A DNA stretch of 64,000 nucleotides from Tubiluchus corallicola (GCA_030141605.1 JAQGDQ010000491.1:102249-166248); one strand, 5' to 3'. Positions 1 to 39,600 are shown, counted from the first letter of the stretch. Translations and numbers: made by a program. Notes: generated by a model not told the origin, from the sequence alone.

Positions 1-81
1 CAATTTTGAAATATTTATATTATTTATAACTAATTTTCGTTATATGTAATATAATATTTAATTAACTGTATATTTTTTCAG

Positions 82-5395
<5,314 letters not shown>

Positions 5396-7597
5396 GCAAT
5401 GCTGATTTTTCACAACTAATGACGTATAATTGATTCATGCTAGCTGATGTTTTATGGCTGATACTGCTAGCCATTTGACGCTGTTGGGTTGTGTAACTAA
5501 ATGTGTTTTCTTGGCAGCTGTATTAGAGATGAGTCTGGATAACTTTTCATTTTTCGCGAAATTTAATATTTAAATAAGTTATTGCTATTGTAGAATCATT
5601 TTAATGGGCAGAGATAGTTTATCGTGTTTACTTGTTTGAAATTTTTAATGTTACTCGACTCGTCGAGTTTTTAAATGGCTGTTACATTATAATCGTGATG
5701 TTTTTGATTCATTACAGCTAGAAATAAATCAGGAATTCATTTTAATTTAGGGTTTTAGTTTGTACTGGCTTAACTTTTCCTGCTTTTACTTTTTACAACG
5801 TGTACCGTCCAAGAATTAAGACAGTGGCAAATTCTCTATGCTGTAATTTCTCAAGATTGTATTTAATTACAAGTTTGGTTGTAAATCATTTTGTTTTTAC
5901 TGTTTACAGTTACGGTTGGAAATATGGTTATGTATTAATGTTTTAAAGTGATTTGTTTATCCATATGTTTACTGAAATGCTCTTATGTGCCTTGATAAAG
6001 TAATAATGTTGTATTATTAAATGTAATCATATTCATTCTGAGGGTTTTATCGTTGTCTCGCTAATGATATATAAAAATGAGAAAGTTCGTGAAGAGATCT
6101 TGTAGAAAATAACAATTATTTTTATTTATAAAGATTTTTGATTAACGTTAAAAGTCTATAGTGCCTTTATTAATTCCATCCACATTGTTAGCATGTTGGA
6201 TTAACAGCATTTTTCTTTACTGAATATGCATGCGTAATCTTGATATTCAAATTTATTTCTCTGTTAATTGTATAAAAGTAATAATGGTATACCAAGTGTT
6301 GATTGTTGAACAATGGTCATGTATTGCATGTTGATTTGTAACCAGTAAGAAAATTCTTTTTCATGATAGTCCCTAAAACAAAATGGCCTGACAAGATTTA
6401 CTACTTGCGGAGAAATTTGTTTTCTTGCATTCTGGATGGAGAGCTTGCTAACGGCATCCCATTTTACTCTATTTCAAATTTTATTAACGTAAAAACGCAT
6501 TATCGTGAAAAGTTTTTCATAATTTGTAGGAAAATGTTAACTTCTTTAGTGCTGATGTACTTGGGTATTTTGCTAGCAAGATTTTCAGTTGCCTGATTAC
6601 ACAAAAAGGATAATAAAACATCTTAATAAATTTCACGCTTGAAATTGTTTCGTTTAATTGCCTTTTTATTTGATTCCCCAAAAAAAATCTGAAAAAGATA
6701 TTGTGAATTAATAAGATTTTAACTGCACGGCTAAGTGTGGTTAAGCATGTTTGCTGCAGTGCTTGGCCAAAATCACTCATCAATGTTCAGATAGAACACT
6801 ACCTGAACAGTAGAATTTTATTGCAAATACTATATGGATCAGCTGAGAAAGTATAATATTGTCTTTTGTTGAGGAGGGAAATGTGTGCACATCTAAAAGC
6901 AACTAAGATACATTTGCTGCATCAGTATCTCACTTCAATTAAAACTTCTATTATGCTGTTTTAGTCCAACAATAGCAACTCAGTATATTACTCCGAGGAC
7001 TTCATTCTTGACTGCTGGTTCCAACTCTTATCCTGATCCTTCGTTTCTTACGTAGCTTAATCAATGGACTTTTCGGAGGGCAGTTGCCTGAGCATGGCTG
7101 TCGAAATCGCCACGTCTTAAAGTGCCATTTTAGTTTTATGAAAGTTACGCCAATGAATGGTAAATAGAATGTTGATGAAAACATGATGATACATAGAAAT
7201 CAATTATCAAAAGTGTGATCTAGCTTTTAATTAATATACAATAATGGCTTGTTCTTTTTAATAAAATGTTCGCATTTTAATTCTTTTTTCATTTACTAAT
7301 CTTGTTTCCGTTTTTAAATTCTTCCTTCTAATTACTTCTCCTGATTAATTTAGATTATTTGAGGAATGGATAGTTCTGTTCATCCAAGAGATTGAAAAGT
7401 TAACTGTCACTAGCGTTGGCTGCATTATTCGACTTTTTAACGTTTTGTGTTACTACAATTATTACGATTGCACCATTGCTAGTTTTCAAATGAATTGGCA
7501 ATCGTCACGATAATCTATGAAATCAGTGATATTCACACCAGAATTCATATATTCGTAATAAAAACATTGTTACATTGAAAGATATTTTATAAAGTAT
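5396..7597. other. Spacer between the myosin gene and a LINE; nothing recognised
   Basis: This is the 3' untranslated region of the myosin gene followed by AT-rich DNA. The short open frames show no family resemblance, no splice-flanked coding blocks and no clear repeats. Confidence 0.5.
5723..5728 (+). terminator. Possible polyadenylation signal of the myosin gene
   Basis: AATAAA lies about 330 bases past the myosin stop. Such hexamers are common by chance in this AT-rich sequence, so this is only a candidate. Confidence 0.25.
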
Positions 7598-9240
7598 ATA
7601 TATATATATAATATATAATAATCTTTATTTGCCATTAAAAACATTGATAATCACTGATAAAAACTTTATAGAGATAATCAATCAGTGTTAGTTAATAAAA
7701 ACTTACACTGCTGAAGGCAAATGCGTCAGTGCAATCTAAACTACTGTACAATAAAATCAAACATATTTACAACTATACACAAAAAAATATAAAAAAAAAC
7801 TATGATTTAATTAATATGGCCGTGGGTATATGAATTCGGAATTAGTGTGTATGTTGTCGTACTGGTGTGATGGTATTTCATATCTGGTTGATATTAGTGA
7901 TTTTAATTTTGTTTTAAATGCTGATAGGGACTTGATTTGTTTAACCTGTAATGGTAGAGAATTCCAAAGTAAAATCGCTTGTTTGATTACAGAGTTCGTT
8001 CCATAGTGGGTATTTGTCCTAATTTGTTTTAGATTGTTTGTTCTGGAATTAACGATAGGATTTGGAAAAAAGGTAAATCTGTTATTCTGGAATGGTTTGC
8101 TGATGTTGTTAATGTATTTAAATATAAAAAGCAGAGTAAAATATTCTTTGTGTGCTTCAATGATTGGGAATTTTAAAGTTTTTCTCAGGTTAGTTGTTGA
8201 AGCTTTGAATTTTTGTCTACCTGCCTTGTGTTTGTATGAGTACCCAGCTATCAATCTCAACGCATAGTTTTGAAGGAGATTTAATTTTAAGTAATTTTCT
8301 CTTTTGGTTTTTTGAAGTAGCGTACATCCATATAAGAAGTGTGGTAGAACTAAAGTTTTATATATTAGTGTTTTAGTTTCCTTTGTTAGTTGCCCTTTAA
8401 CTTGTCGGAGATATGATGTGCTAGATGCCATTTTTGTGTATATGTTATTAAAGTGATCATCCCATGAAAGATTATTGTCTACTTGTATGCCCAGGAATTT
8501 AACATTGTTAGTTTGTTTGATTACAGCATTATCTATTGTCAAAGTGGTTGATGATGCATCATTAGTATTTAATGAGGGTGACAGTATCATGAATTCTGTT
8601 TTGTCATTATTCATTTTTAGCTTGTAATGACTAAATGCCATATTTATATTTTTTATATCTTCTTCTAAATAATTTTTTGCAGTTTGGACATTTTCATGGG
8701 CTATGTAGATTGTAGTGTCATCAGCGTATTGCGTTATTTGTGAGTGTTTCAATACACTGGATATGTTGTTTATATATAGGCAAAATAATAACGGACCTAG
8801 TAGTGTTCCTTGCGGTATACCTCTGTTTAACGTGGCCCAGTCAGAAAAGTTGGTTGTATCTAACTTTACTCGTTGTTGTCTATCTTTGAGATAATTTTGT
8901 ATCAGTTTTAACGATATCGAATCTAATCCGATTTGTTTTAAATTATCGTAAAGTAGTTCGTGATTAATGCTATCGAAAGCTTTACTTAAATCCAAAAATG
9001 CTGCTAAAATGTATTGCTTGTTGTCTAAACTATGTCTCCAATTTTCTGTTGTGTGTATTAGGGCGTCAATGGTTGAATGGTGTTTACGGAAGCCAAACTG
9101 ATGTTTTGATAAAAGTTCATGTTTATTTACATATGAATTTATCTGATCATAAATTACCCTTTCCCAAACTTTGCCGAAACAATGGATTACGGAAATTGGG
9201 CGATAATTCAAGTGAACGGGCTCGAGCATTATAAAATTTC
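7598..9240 (-). mobile_element. 5'-truncated LINE retrotransposon with a nearly intact reverse transcriptase frame
   Basis: The open frame on the minus strand (9283-7811, 490 codons) covers most of a LINE reverse transcriptase. NYRPIS is near residue 26, GFRKHHSTIDAL near 64, FLDLSKAFDSINH near 96, GIPQGTLLGPLLF near 155, the catalytic YADD near 186 and FLGIQVDNNLSW near 254, followed by the usual C-terminal region (RLIAGY). The fit is to the jockey/CR1/L2 group of single-frame invertebrate LINEs. The endonuclease and ORF1 are missing, and similarity starts just before NYRPIS, so the 5' junction is near 9210-9240. The 3' untranslated part ends in GCAAATAAAGATTAT followed by an AT tail near 7600. 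The frame has no internal stop, so insertion is fairly recent. It is not a host gene. Confidence 0.9.
7811..9240 (-). CDS. Reverse transcriptase (partial, LINE)
   Basis: This is the coding part of the LINE above. It would copy element RNA into DNA at a nicked target, but this copy lacks the endonuclease needed to nick and cannot be autonomous. The catalytic aspartates (LDLSKAFD and YADD) are present. The first roughly 15-20 codons of the open frame, before NYRPIS, are probably flanking DNA. Confidence 0.85.
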
Positions 9241-9436
9241 CAATGTATCTAATTACGTAATAGAAATAACTCTCGAAAAACATTCCGTTTCTGGACCTCC
9301 AATTCCTTGTCTAAGTTTCACTGCAAAGAGTAAATGCGAACAGTGTCAGAACCATTGTCTTCTCCGTCAACCTAAAGTCTTTTGAGCTACGTAGTGCTTC
9401 AACTAAGTTTTATTTCTCATTTATTAGGTTCATGGG

Positions 9437-9833
9437 TAGGGGTGAGCATTCTCTATCAGAAAGCAAACTCGAATGGAATCGAATTTGTGACTTTCGAATT
9501 CGAATCGAACCGAATTTCAGTATTTTGAATCTGAATCGAATTCGAATTGAGTTTAAGATTTTCGAACCAGTAGTAAAAAGTGGCCTTACAAAAATCATGC
9601 ATATTTCTTGATTTTGTTCTGCAGTAAAAGCACTATTAATTTGTTAAAAATTCGGCACAGAAACTGCAGCTAAATGGTCCTAATTTACATGCTATAGTAT
9701 TTCAAACATTTTATTGGTGAAGAACGTATGTGGCTGAAGTGCTGAATTATTCGAATCTATAATTTTAGGTTCGAATCGAATTCAAATAAAAAAACCCCAT
9801 TCGTCGAATTCGAACGTTCGATGCTCACCCCTA
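9437..9833. mobile_element. hAT-like MITE with GAATCGAA-rich ends and 8-bp target duplication
   Basis: A 397-bp element with inverted ends TAGGGGTGAGCAT and ATGCTCACCCCTA. Subterminal regions are rich in TTCGAATTCGAATCGA-type motifs that also pair across the element. It is flanked by TTCATGGG (9429-9436) and TTCATCAG (9834-9841), six of eight matching, as expected for an old hAT duplication. There is no transposase. Confidence 0.8.
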
Positions 9834-9888
9834 TTCATCAGACCTTAATTTACATATTGCTTGAATTTACTGCACTCATTTACGCAAA

Positions 9889-10189
9889 ATGTCAGTAGTT
9901 AATTTCGTTTGTTATCATCATCATTACTGTCATGGCTGTTGTCGCCCTCGTCCTTATCGTAGTCATCATATCGTCACATTTATCAGCAACGTTCACCACC
10001 GTCATCATCGCTACCACAAGCATCACAACACTCTCGTTCATCGTCCCAACATCACCATCGTCGCTTCCGTGGTCCTGGAGGCAATATATTGCTCTTGTCA
10101 TTATCAGGGCAAGTAATTGCCATTGTACGAAAGTTATGATTGCGTCTATCACATTTTTATTTCTCTTTATCAGCCACTGTTTATGTTAA
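9889..10189. repeat. Low-complexity CAT/CATCG-rich tract
   Basis: Degenerate CATCAT and CGTCATCG repeats open several overlapping frames with His-rich or Met/Thr-rich translations. I see no gene here. Confidence 0.6.
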
Positions 10190-10264
10190 AATCAACGGCT
10201 TATAGGCAAAATTTTACGAAATTTGTCTAGATGCTTATTTCAAAGATGGTTTCGTCTTCATTAT

Positions 10265-10412
10265 TGAACTAAAACAACTTACTTACCTACTTACTTAGCT
10301 TGTTACTACCTACCTACCTACCTACTTACTTACTTGCTTAATTAATTAATTCATTATTTATATTTACTTACTTATTTACATACTTCCTTGTTTGGTTACT
10401 TACTTGCTTACA
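10265..10412. repeat. Degenerate (TTAC)n/(CCTA)n microsatellite
   Basis: Interrupted runs of CTTA, CCTA and TTAC lie just past the 3' end of the sulfotransferase gene. Confidence 0.85.
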
Positions 10413-10523
10413 TATTACATATAAAATTTAGTTCTGTAATTCGTTGACATTAATTGATTTAAACACCAAGAGAAATAAATACAGCAATACAAATTTCATA
10501 AACACTGATTAAAAAAACCATGT

Positions 10524-11664
10524 TCAGTTCTGCTCGCCTAAAGTTTTATTTAAAATCTCTTCTCGAATTTTCCATTGCCGTTGCTGTAACTCTTTTGTAA
10601 ACGGCATTTCAGTTTTTGTTATATCTATGCAGTATGGAGGAGCATTCTCTTGCAATATATAACTTGACACTTTGGTATTTTTTTCCAAAAGCCGCTTATC
10701 CTTTGCCTTTGTACCAGGAATAGATTTTTTTATGCAAGTTCTGTAAACGTCTTCTCTTCTGGTGCGAAGTGTTGCCACATCTCTCGCCATTCTCTCCTTT
10801 CCATACGCATGCACTTTCTTATCAAACATATCTAAAAATGTCCTATATAGCTTTGTATCACCCAAGCTCCACTCTTCTATCCTCTGAATTAATTCTTTGG
10901 TTAAGTTGTGTTTTAATTGATCTTTTCTCATGTTTTTTCTGATCACTATAACTTCGTCCCACTCCCAGCACAAGAGATCTCTTAACAGTACTAGTGATTC
11001 ATCGAAACGTTCGGCAATCATAACCAAATCAAACTGAATCTTTATCTCGTCTATTTTACGTGATATCATTTGCTTGTCTCTTAAATATTTGTACTCCAAG
11101 CCGAAATATTGAAGCATGCTGTTTTGAACCGGTGGAACACCGCGGCAAACTTTTTGAATTTTGTCAATCGAGCTGGCATATTTTTGCGGTTCTTCTATAA
11201 ACACAAGAAAATCTACCCCAAACCTTCCCTTTGTGCTGTATCCGAAGTAAGTATACAATGATTCCAACACCATAGCGGGATGCCGTAGGATTGTCACAAA
11301 CTTTGCCTTTGGCATGATGCTCTTCATTTTCTCATACGAGAAGCCATACAGATGGTGACACAAAATGTTATAAATTGCCGCAGGATGAGGTATGATCAAG
11401 TTTTTTTTTAAACCTTGACGAAAACTGCCGATCATGTTCAAACGTCGAGGCAGTAAGAAGGAAAGATTGTGGTTTTTGCCGTAGCGCATAAACACATTCT
11501 GTAAAGCACTACTGGCACACTTATGTTGCTTTAGAAAAAACACGTTATTAATCGGTAAACACTTTTGTGACTCGTCATAATCCGCCACGATCCGTTTGTT
11601 GTGTTTGTCTAATACTCTAGAAAACTGTTCTTGTCGATTGTCATTCACCACTGCTACTGGTTGA
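10524..11664 (-). CDS. Gal3ST-like exon 2 (catalytic domain)
   Basis: The acceptor on the minus strand is TATTTCAG just above 11664. The first base completes a Ser codon, then QPVAVVNDNRQ and onward to the stop at 10524-10526. The GTG at 11651 is not a start; the frame runs through it to the acceptor. Confidence 0.9.
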
Positions 11665-13204
11665 CTGAAATATACGAAAGTTTATTTTATAAGTAATATT
11701 AGGCCTATAATCACAGGTACTGACATTTTGTTTTGACAGGTTGGTTAGTAAGCTACATAAGTGTATTTAATATGGCGATTAAGTCTGCTGCCAGTGTGAC
11801 ACCGATCTGGGAGGGAAATTTTACTTGATATTTTTATTATATAAAATATAATAATCACTGTGTTATTCCAATGCTTATTTATAGTTTCATTTTATTTCAG
11901 ACATTTACTGTCAACAGAACCATAAAAACAAGGCACAAGTAAAAACAGAGATTTAGTTTATGGAAACATAGTAAGCCTATATACAAGAAAGGGTTAGTTA
12001 GAATGGGTAAATAAAATTCTTTGTCGCGACTTAAAAATGTTCGATCTAAAAACTGTATCAGCAAAGTGTATACTTTGGTATCAGTATTGTTAAGCAAGTT
12101 ATTAGTAACAGTATTCTGACTCAAGGACAACCTACTTGTTAGATTAAACGCAGCTTTCCAACGTATGCATGAAAAACTTGCTTCATTGCAGATAACATAT
12201 GTTTGGCTTGCACTACAGCCACTAGGAAGATTAAAAAGTCATCTAATAGCACTATTATAGGTAATTCGCATTCTTCTAACAATATTTCCTTTATCATGAT
12301 TAAACAGAGACTATCGCAATAATACTGTATACAGAAGATTACAAAAAGGCTTCTCTTAATATCAACAGAACAGCTTTTGAACATCCTAATAATACAATTG
12401 GCTCTCGCACATAATAAACCATGCTGATGTTTAATATCAAGATCGTCTTGTAATGTGTTGGTCAAGATGCGACCCAAATATTTCTGGTCATTACTACAAT
12501 CATTTATTATACCTTACCGGCATTCACACAAAAATCACATGATCTGATGTCCCTCTTGCGATACACACTTTCTAAGTACTTATTCTTTCAAATAAACCAG
12601 CATCTAGTTTGGCCACTCAGTTAGTAGAAAACTAGAAGAGAACTCGTACGTTGCAACTTCGCGTCTGAGGTAATTTCATGAATTTATTTTAAATTGCCAG
12701 AGCTTTCTCTACTTATCAAATAGTGAACAAATTGGAATTATCGCCAATAATATAGATTTGCATGGAAAGTTTTTTGGAACATAATTTAACCTTGCCTTTT
12801 CTTCCTCTGGTTTACGTTTGCGTAGGTGACGTCATGCAATGGCGCCGTCAGGACAGTTTTGCAGGAGATTTAACATGAAAACAAACAAAAATTCCTTTCA
12901 ACGTGAGTACGATATACGTACGCATAAAACTGCTATAAAGTAATATAATTTTAAGGCGATTTTTCTGAAACCTACTCCAGGTACCTCTTTTCTTGTCCAT
13001 TAAGTGAATGTAATAACAACGTCGTTAACATTGTGATGGCTTTGTAAAACCGGCCCCAGGTAAATTTTGGTATAAAATTACTAATAAGTAAATGAACCAG
13101 TATACAAACCTGATATTAAGTAAAATAAAAGCCACGCATGCCAAACACACAATAGCGATTGTCACACATTGAGTTGGTTTGTTTGACGACTTGTTTTGAT
13201 TCAT
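10524..13204 (-). CDS. Galactose-3-O-sulfotransferase family enzyme (Gal3ST-like), two coding exons, 411 aa
   Basis: The product would transfer sulfate from PAPS to the 3-hydroxyl of galactose on glycolipids or glycans in the Golgi. Exon 1 (13204-13110) encodes a 13-residue cytoplasmic N-terminus and a hydrophobic anchor (VTIAIVCLACVAFILL, about residues 14-29); exon 2 (11664-10524) encodes the lumenal domain. The split codon AG|T joins them. The PAPS 5'-phosphosulfate loop is FFLKQHKCASSALQN (about 74-88), where vertebrate Gal3STs read FLKTHKTASS. The 3'-phosphate motif is FVTILRHPAMVLESLYTYF (about 154-172). A conserved FDLVMIAERFDESLVLLRDL block follows. Its length matches the family (about 420-490). 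The start is the first in-frame ATG after an in-frame stop; short upstream ATG frames precede it. The exact acceptor substrate cannot be told. The intron holds a LINE fossil and a family A repeat. Confidence 0.88.
11890..12492 (-). pseudogene. LINE fossil, C-terminal part of reverse transcriptase
   Basis: Inside the Gal3ST intron. Two minus-strand frames carry the pieces. KYLGRILTNTLQDDLDI, LLCARANCIIRMFKSCS and VDIKRSLFVIFCIQYYC match the region after the polymerase core of many LINEs. RLSLSQNTVTNNLLNNTDT then follows in a second frame, so at least one frameshift has occurred. It is a different lineage from the 7.6-9.2 kb LINE. Confidence 0.7.
12755..13003 (-). mobile_element. Dispersed repeat family A, copy 2 (partial)
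   Basis: It lies in the Gal3ST intron and is inverted relative to copy 1. It ends TCTTGTCCATTAA, and its neighbour GAAACCTACTCCAGGTACC mirrors the start of copy 1. Only the half nearest this end is present. Confidence 0.7.
13110..13204 (-). CDS. Gal3ST-like exon 1 (start and signal anchor)
   Basis: ATG at 13204-13202, 31 codons, then AG before the donor GTTTGT at 13109. The peptide MNQNKSSNKPTQCVTI is followed by a hydrophobic run. The exon was found by looking for a membrane anchor with the phase needed by exon 2; the phase fits. A short ATGGGAGTATGA frame overlaps the start in another frame and could lower translation. Confidence 0.78.
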
Positions 13205-13944
13205 ACTCCCATTATGATAAGTAGCAGAACTCCATTAGTAAAGTCAGGTGCACATCGTAGTAGTTTATGCTAATCTGCGAAGATCACAAAAGCAGATTCT
13301 TTTGTTCCTGAAACACGAGAATATACAGTTCTTCAGTACATGGCTTCTGACTGTGTGTCTATGCAATACTGTCTATAAGGTATATACACAAATCTCCTTT
13401 CTCGTCCATAAGTTTCTTACGGTCTCCCTGGCACTCTCTCTGCCTTTTGGTGTTTTTCTATATCCCATTTCAATGAACCCTGCTATGCTTGCTCATGGTC
13501 TTAACAACACAACGGGCAATTAAAAACTTAACTTCACTAAAACTTTTCCAATTCACTATGACAGTTAATACTAGCAGTCAATGCACTGCAATTATCTAAA
13601 TTCTAAAACTCGAAATCCAGCACAATCATTAAATAACAATAAGCCTAACATTCTACGAAATTTGTTTGCTAATTCACTCACAACTTAAAACTGATAAACG
13701 AGTTCACCGTACAAGTGCTTGAATTTAAATTGCTCACATCCGAAGTGAACGTGCGTTATGGTTACGATGACAGTTCATTTAATATGCTCGATACTATTGG
13801 CATTGAATGGAATGATTTACTGAAATGCAACGTGTTTCTCATGTGGTCACTATACTTTGATCAATTATTAAGCGAAAACCTTTACGTAAAATAGTTTAAT
13901 CAGTGTATTAGTACTGCATGTAGTACTCCACTCTTAAAGTATCT
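13205..13944. other. Upstream region of the Gal3ST gene; no further gene seen
   Basis: It contains several short upstream ATG frames on the minus strand and a TTCGCAG acceptor-like site, so an untranslated first exon further up is possible. No promoter motif stands out. Confidence 0.35.
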
Positions 13945-14280
13945 CTGGAAAAAACACAAAACCGTTGTGTTAGACTAGCTGAAGACGCTGACCTTTCTAC
14001 GATATCAACTCTGGAACAACGGAGAGAGACCACTGACCTTATCAATTGTTGTAAGATAATCAATGGAGTATCCATCTCCTTTAGCATGATTTTTTCACGC
14101 CCCCCTAGACCCCTCCGTGGGCACGTTCCAAACTATTTGTTCCTAAATCACGAACCAATGTTTGATCAACTTTTTCGCTTCTCGCGTCATCGACCCTTTA
14201 AACAAATTGCCAATGGCAACCATTCAAGCACAATCTGTCAACAGTTTCAAATCGTGCTTGAGAATGGACCGTAACCGAGT
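13945..14280 (+). pseudogene. LINE fossil, end of the reverse transcriptase frame
   Basis: Plus-strand pieces in shifting frames read LEKTQNRCVRLAED, LEQRRETTDLINCCKIING, then KLFVPKSRTN, then RVIDPLNKLPMATIQAQSVN SFKSCL. This series is the standard C-terminal tail of CR1/jockey-type LINEs. At least two frameshifts make it a dead fragment. Confidence 0.8.
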
Positions 14281-15637
14281 TCAATTCTAGGTCTCTATGA
14301 TTTTGAAAAGTAAGATTAGGTCTACGTCACTGTGTGAGTTAACTGTCCTTATTTCAGTTCCTTTGCTACTTATACATTATTTTATTATGTTAACTAGTAC
14401 GTTTTTCCGTCTTCAAATTGCTTCTAAATTTAATACCGAGTGTTTCAAAAGTCATTTACTAATTTGATTTTCCTGTTTTGTTTGCTACTAATTCAATAAG
14501 GCCATTCAACTTGCGGTAAATTCTTACTAAGCGCTGAGTTTTTTTTAGTCTACATTTGAAATTGTGCTGTTTTCTACTGCTAGCATGCTAATCTAGAGCA
14601 AAGGTGTAAAATCGAATGGGATGCTCGCTCGCCAGGTCATGCACCATGTTACATTTCTATGAAGCTACATTAAGAGCAGAGTGTAAGCGACCAAGCTGCA
14701 AGACTTCCCCGCGCTAGAAGAACAGACAAGTAATGCATGTGCTGCTGTTGCTACCGAAATACTGCCCAATGTCGATTGGCCACGGATGCATAAAAGGTGA
14801 CTTAGTTTGTTTCAAAAAAGATGTTGCTCACAATCAGGTCTTCTAGTGACTTTTCAGTAGACTTGTGAAACCAAGTTTCGTGTAACCTAAATTCTAACTG
14901 TGAATCATAAACTTAGCAACCAAATCGCCATGTTGTTCCTCTTGTAACTGCTATTTTAGCAAACTCTTACGTATGAAACGTTCAGTATATTTGGAGAATG
15001 GATTATCTCAAGTTGTCCATGTACTCGGGGCAATAACATATAACGTAATATGAAACTTATTTTCAGTTGTTTTTAAAAATAAAAAACATTAACCATGGCA
15101 GCCACTTTACGACAAAATGAAGACAAAATTAAATAAAGCCAACCTCTATAAAATTGTGTCAATTCACAAACTGCATGCCATTCTTATATGCCTAAAACAT
15201 TGACTGGAATTCGTTTATGGCTAGCCAAATATTCAATAATTGGAAATTGCTGGTTTTTCTCAGAAGTTATACTACAGAAAACCTATGATTTTCTGCTTTG
15301 CTGTTTTGCTACCAAAACTACCAACTAAACTATTATTTTTGAGTGAAACTATTTTTTAGCGAAGCGCATGATTTCCGAGCTGTTTCTGAATAAAACACAG
15401 GATTTTTTTAGTGAAATTGTAGTTTCAAAGCAAAACCATGATATCCGAAGTGAAACTGGGGTTTGACAGCACAATCTTAGTTTTTTGTAAGAAAAGTTGA
15501 TTTTCTTATGAGAAATTAAATCTTGCTGGTAAAAACAAGGTATTTCTATTTACTAGGCATCTTGCTTGCTAAGCGTTAGCCTGCATTTCATTGCTGCTTT
15601 GTCTACTGCTACCACTTGTCTCCATGGATTTATTTTC

Positions 15638-15700
15638 TCATTCATTCATTCATTCATCTATTCAATAATTAATTCATTCATTCATTACATCACTCGTTCA
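15638..15700. repeat. (ATTC)n microsatellite
   Basis: Interrupted TCATTCATTC runs, the same motif as the long arrays at 37-38.5 kb. Confidence 0.8.
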
Positions 15701-15722
15701 TTGCTTCAGTTACTCCATAAAA

Positions 15723-15926
15723 TAGACTTTCAGATATCAGCTGCAAGAATTAGTGTTGCGGTTTTACATTTGTAATAATTATAATACTGTACTAAATAAT
15801 ATATTATAGTTTTTGCAATAAAACCATGTTATATACAAACTATAATATATTATATAGTACAGTATTATAATTATTACAAATGTAAAACTGTAACACTAAT
15901 TCTTACAGCTGATATCTGAAAGTCTA
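15723..15926. repeat. 204-bp foldback (palindromic) element
   Basis: Arms 15723-15813 and 15838-15926 are near-perfect inverted copies. The left arm begins TAGACTTTCAGATATCAGCTG and the right arm ends with its complement. A short loop of about 24 bp includes AATAAAACCATG. It is probably a foldback MITE, and any transcript would form a long hairpin. Confidence 0.85.
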
Positions 15927-17798
15927 AATGGATTAGTCAAATATAAATATATATATATATATATTTGATGTTTATGCCCCACTGGCATATGCATATGGGA
16001 TGGCTCAGAAAAAATGTGCCGAAGTTTAGACTACAATAACATTAGAAGCAATGCCTTACAAAGTTGAAATTTCACACCATGGTATTACAATACAATGCAC
16101 TCTTTTGTCTGTGAAAATTACAAGTTTATAGTTTTAGTGGTTTTTAAGACATCCAAAAAGTTCTTGCCTATTAAAAGTTTAAATGTCGGAACAATTCCAC
16201 TTGATCGTAAATTGAAGAACAGCCGAGCTGGAGTATAAAACACTCAATACAAGCCAGCAAAATATTAAAAAAATTAAATCAACCAGTTTATATCATTGTT
16301 TTCACCACAAAACATAAGCACTGACAAAAATTTGTTATCAACAAAAGTGGCACTTAATCCTCTGGACTACAGAACTGGTAATTCCCTTAATGAGCTGATG
16401 TAGGACAGTCAAACGGAGCCATTTGATGTAGAGTAACTAAAGGTTAGTTGCCTTCATCTAGTAACTCTGGTTTGCATTGAAAATGGTGGACTCATAGAAC
16501 ACCTGCTGCAAATTTTAACAATAGAACACAAAATATTTTTTGTTTACTTTTTGACGTTTTATTTTAGAAATTCTGTAACTTTTGGAATATCAAAGAAACT
16601 GACTAAAATTTTTGAGATTTATACAAGTTCGCCCGCAACGTCAGTGTGACAATTTTCAAGCAATTCCGTTATCTAAATGAAGACATTTTGTTTTTTTTAC
16701 TTACCTAAGCGTTTCTTTTTCTTACCACTTTCCTACCATTTTCAATTTTAAAACTTTTCAAATTTTACTATTTTTTAAACAAATCCGAAGGTAGTTCCAC
16801 TTGGATAAGTCGTCCCATTTATCACATGTAGGAATGTTCAGTTTGTATATATATAGTTAATGTAAAATTATATCAGTTTATAATAGAAAAGGTTGTCACA
16901 ATCTCTCTTCTTTTACGGCTGGCGTTACATAAAATTGCCATAAGACGAGTTTTACTGCTCCACTGCGGAAGTGCGAATAATTGCCTAATGAGTATACCTG
17001 TTTTATGAGTAAACTTGAGTAACACTAAGTCAATGACACCTGGCTATTACTGTCCATTTTGCTGGCGAGAGCTAATGACCATCAACTGAATCTGCGAATT
17101 TAAATTAGCCAACTGAACTTAAATTAGCTTAGTGGTCAGAAACTAGCAATTGATGCTGTTTCGTTGTTTAGGCCTTGCATGGTAATTTCATTATTAACTC
17201 GGATTAAGATATAGTTTGGGATTTGAATTAGGGGAAGATTTTTCTAGATCATGGAACTGCGTGTATTTTACGTCGATACTGTTATTATCATAAACTTCTG
17301 TCTCTTATATGATCTTTGATTTCTTCAACAAGGAACTAAATGTAATCATAAATTTAAAAAAAATATTTTGAAAACAAATTCAAACAATTTTTGCAGGTTT
17401 TCATTAAATTTTATAAATAAATATAGTACAGCAAAACAAATAATTTAACTCAAATCTTATTTTTGTAATAAAATTAATTTTAAATAAACATCAATACGAC
17501 CATATTCAGCCTGAAACAAAATGTCAAATATACATTTCCGAAAATTTATTAACAATAATTGACCGTAAATGAAACATACACTTATAAGAATAATTTACGT
17601 AACAATACAATAACATCTAGGTCTATTCATATGTTTGTTTAGGCCTATAGGTTTACTTCTACAAACAAATAAAGCAACACAAGCTATAAGACGTATCTGT
17701 GATGCACTGATTGACAAATGGTGGAATGTTTACTCTACGAAAGTTTGTGAACAACATGCAACGGCAATGTTACATAGGCAATATGGACTTGCATAAAA
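15927..17798. other. Spacer downstream of the NR2E gene; nothing recognised
   Basis: AT-rich DNA with a short (AT)n tract at 15945-15965. An AATAAA on the minus strand at 17545-17550, about 250 bases past the NR2E stop, could be its polyadenylation signal. There are no coding blocks. Confidence 0.4.

Positions 17799-39600
<21,802 letters not shown>

Noticed and set aside
11649-11651. GTG at 11651 as the start of the sulfotransferase
   Set aside because: The reading frame continues upstream to a splice acceptor and joins an ATG exon encoding a membrane anchor.
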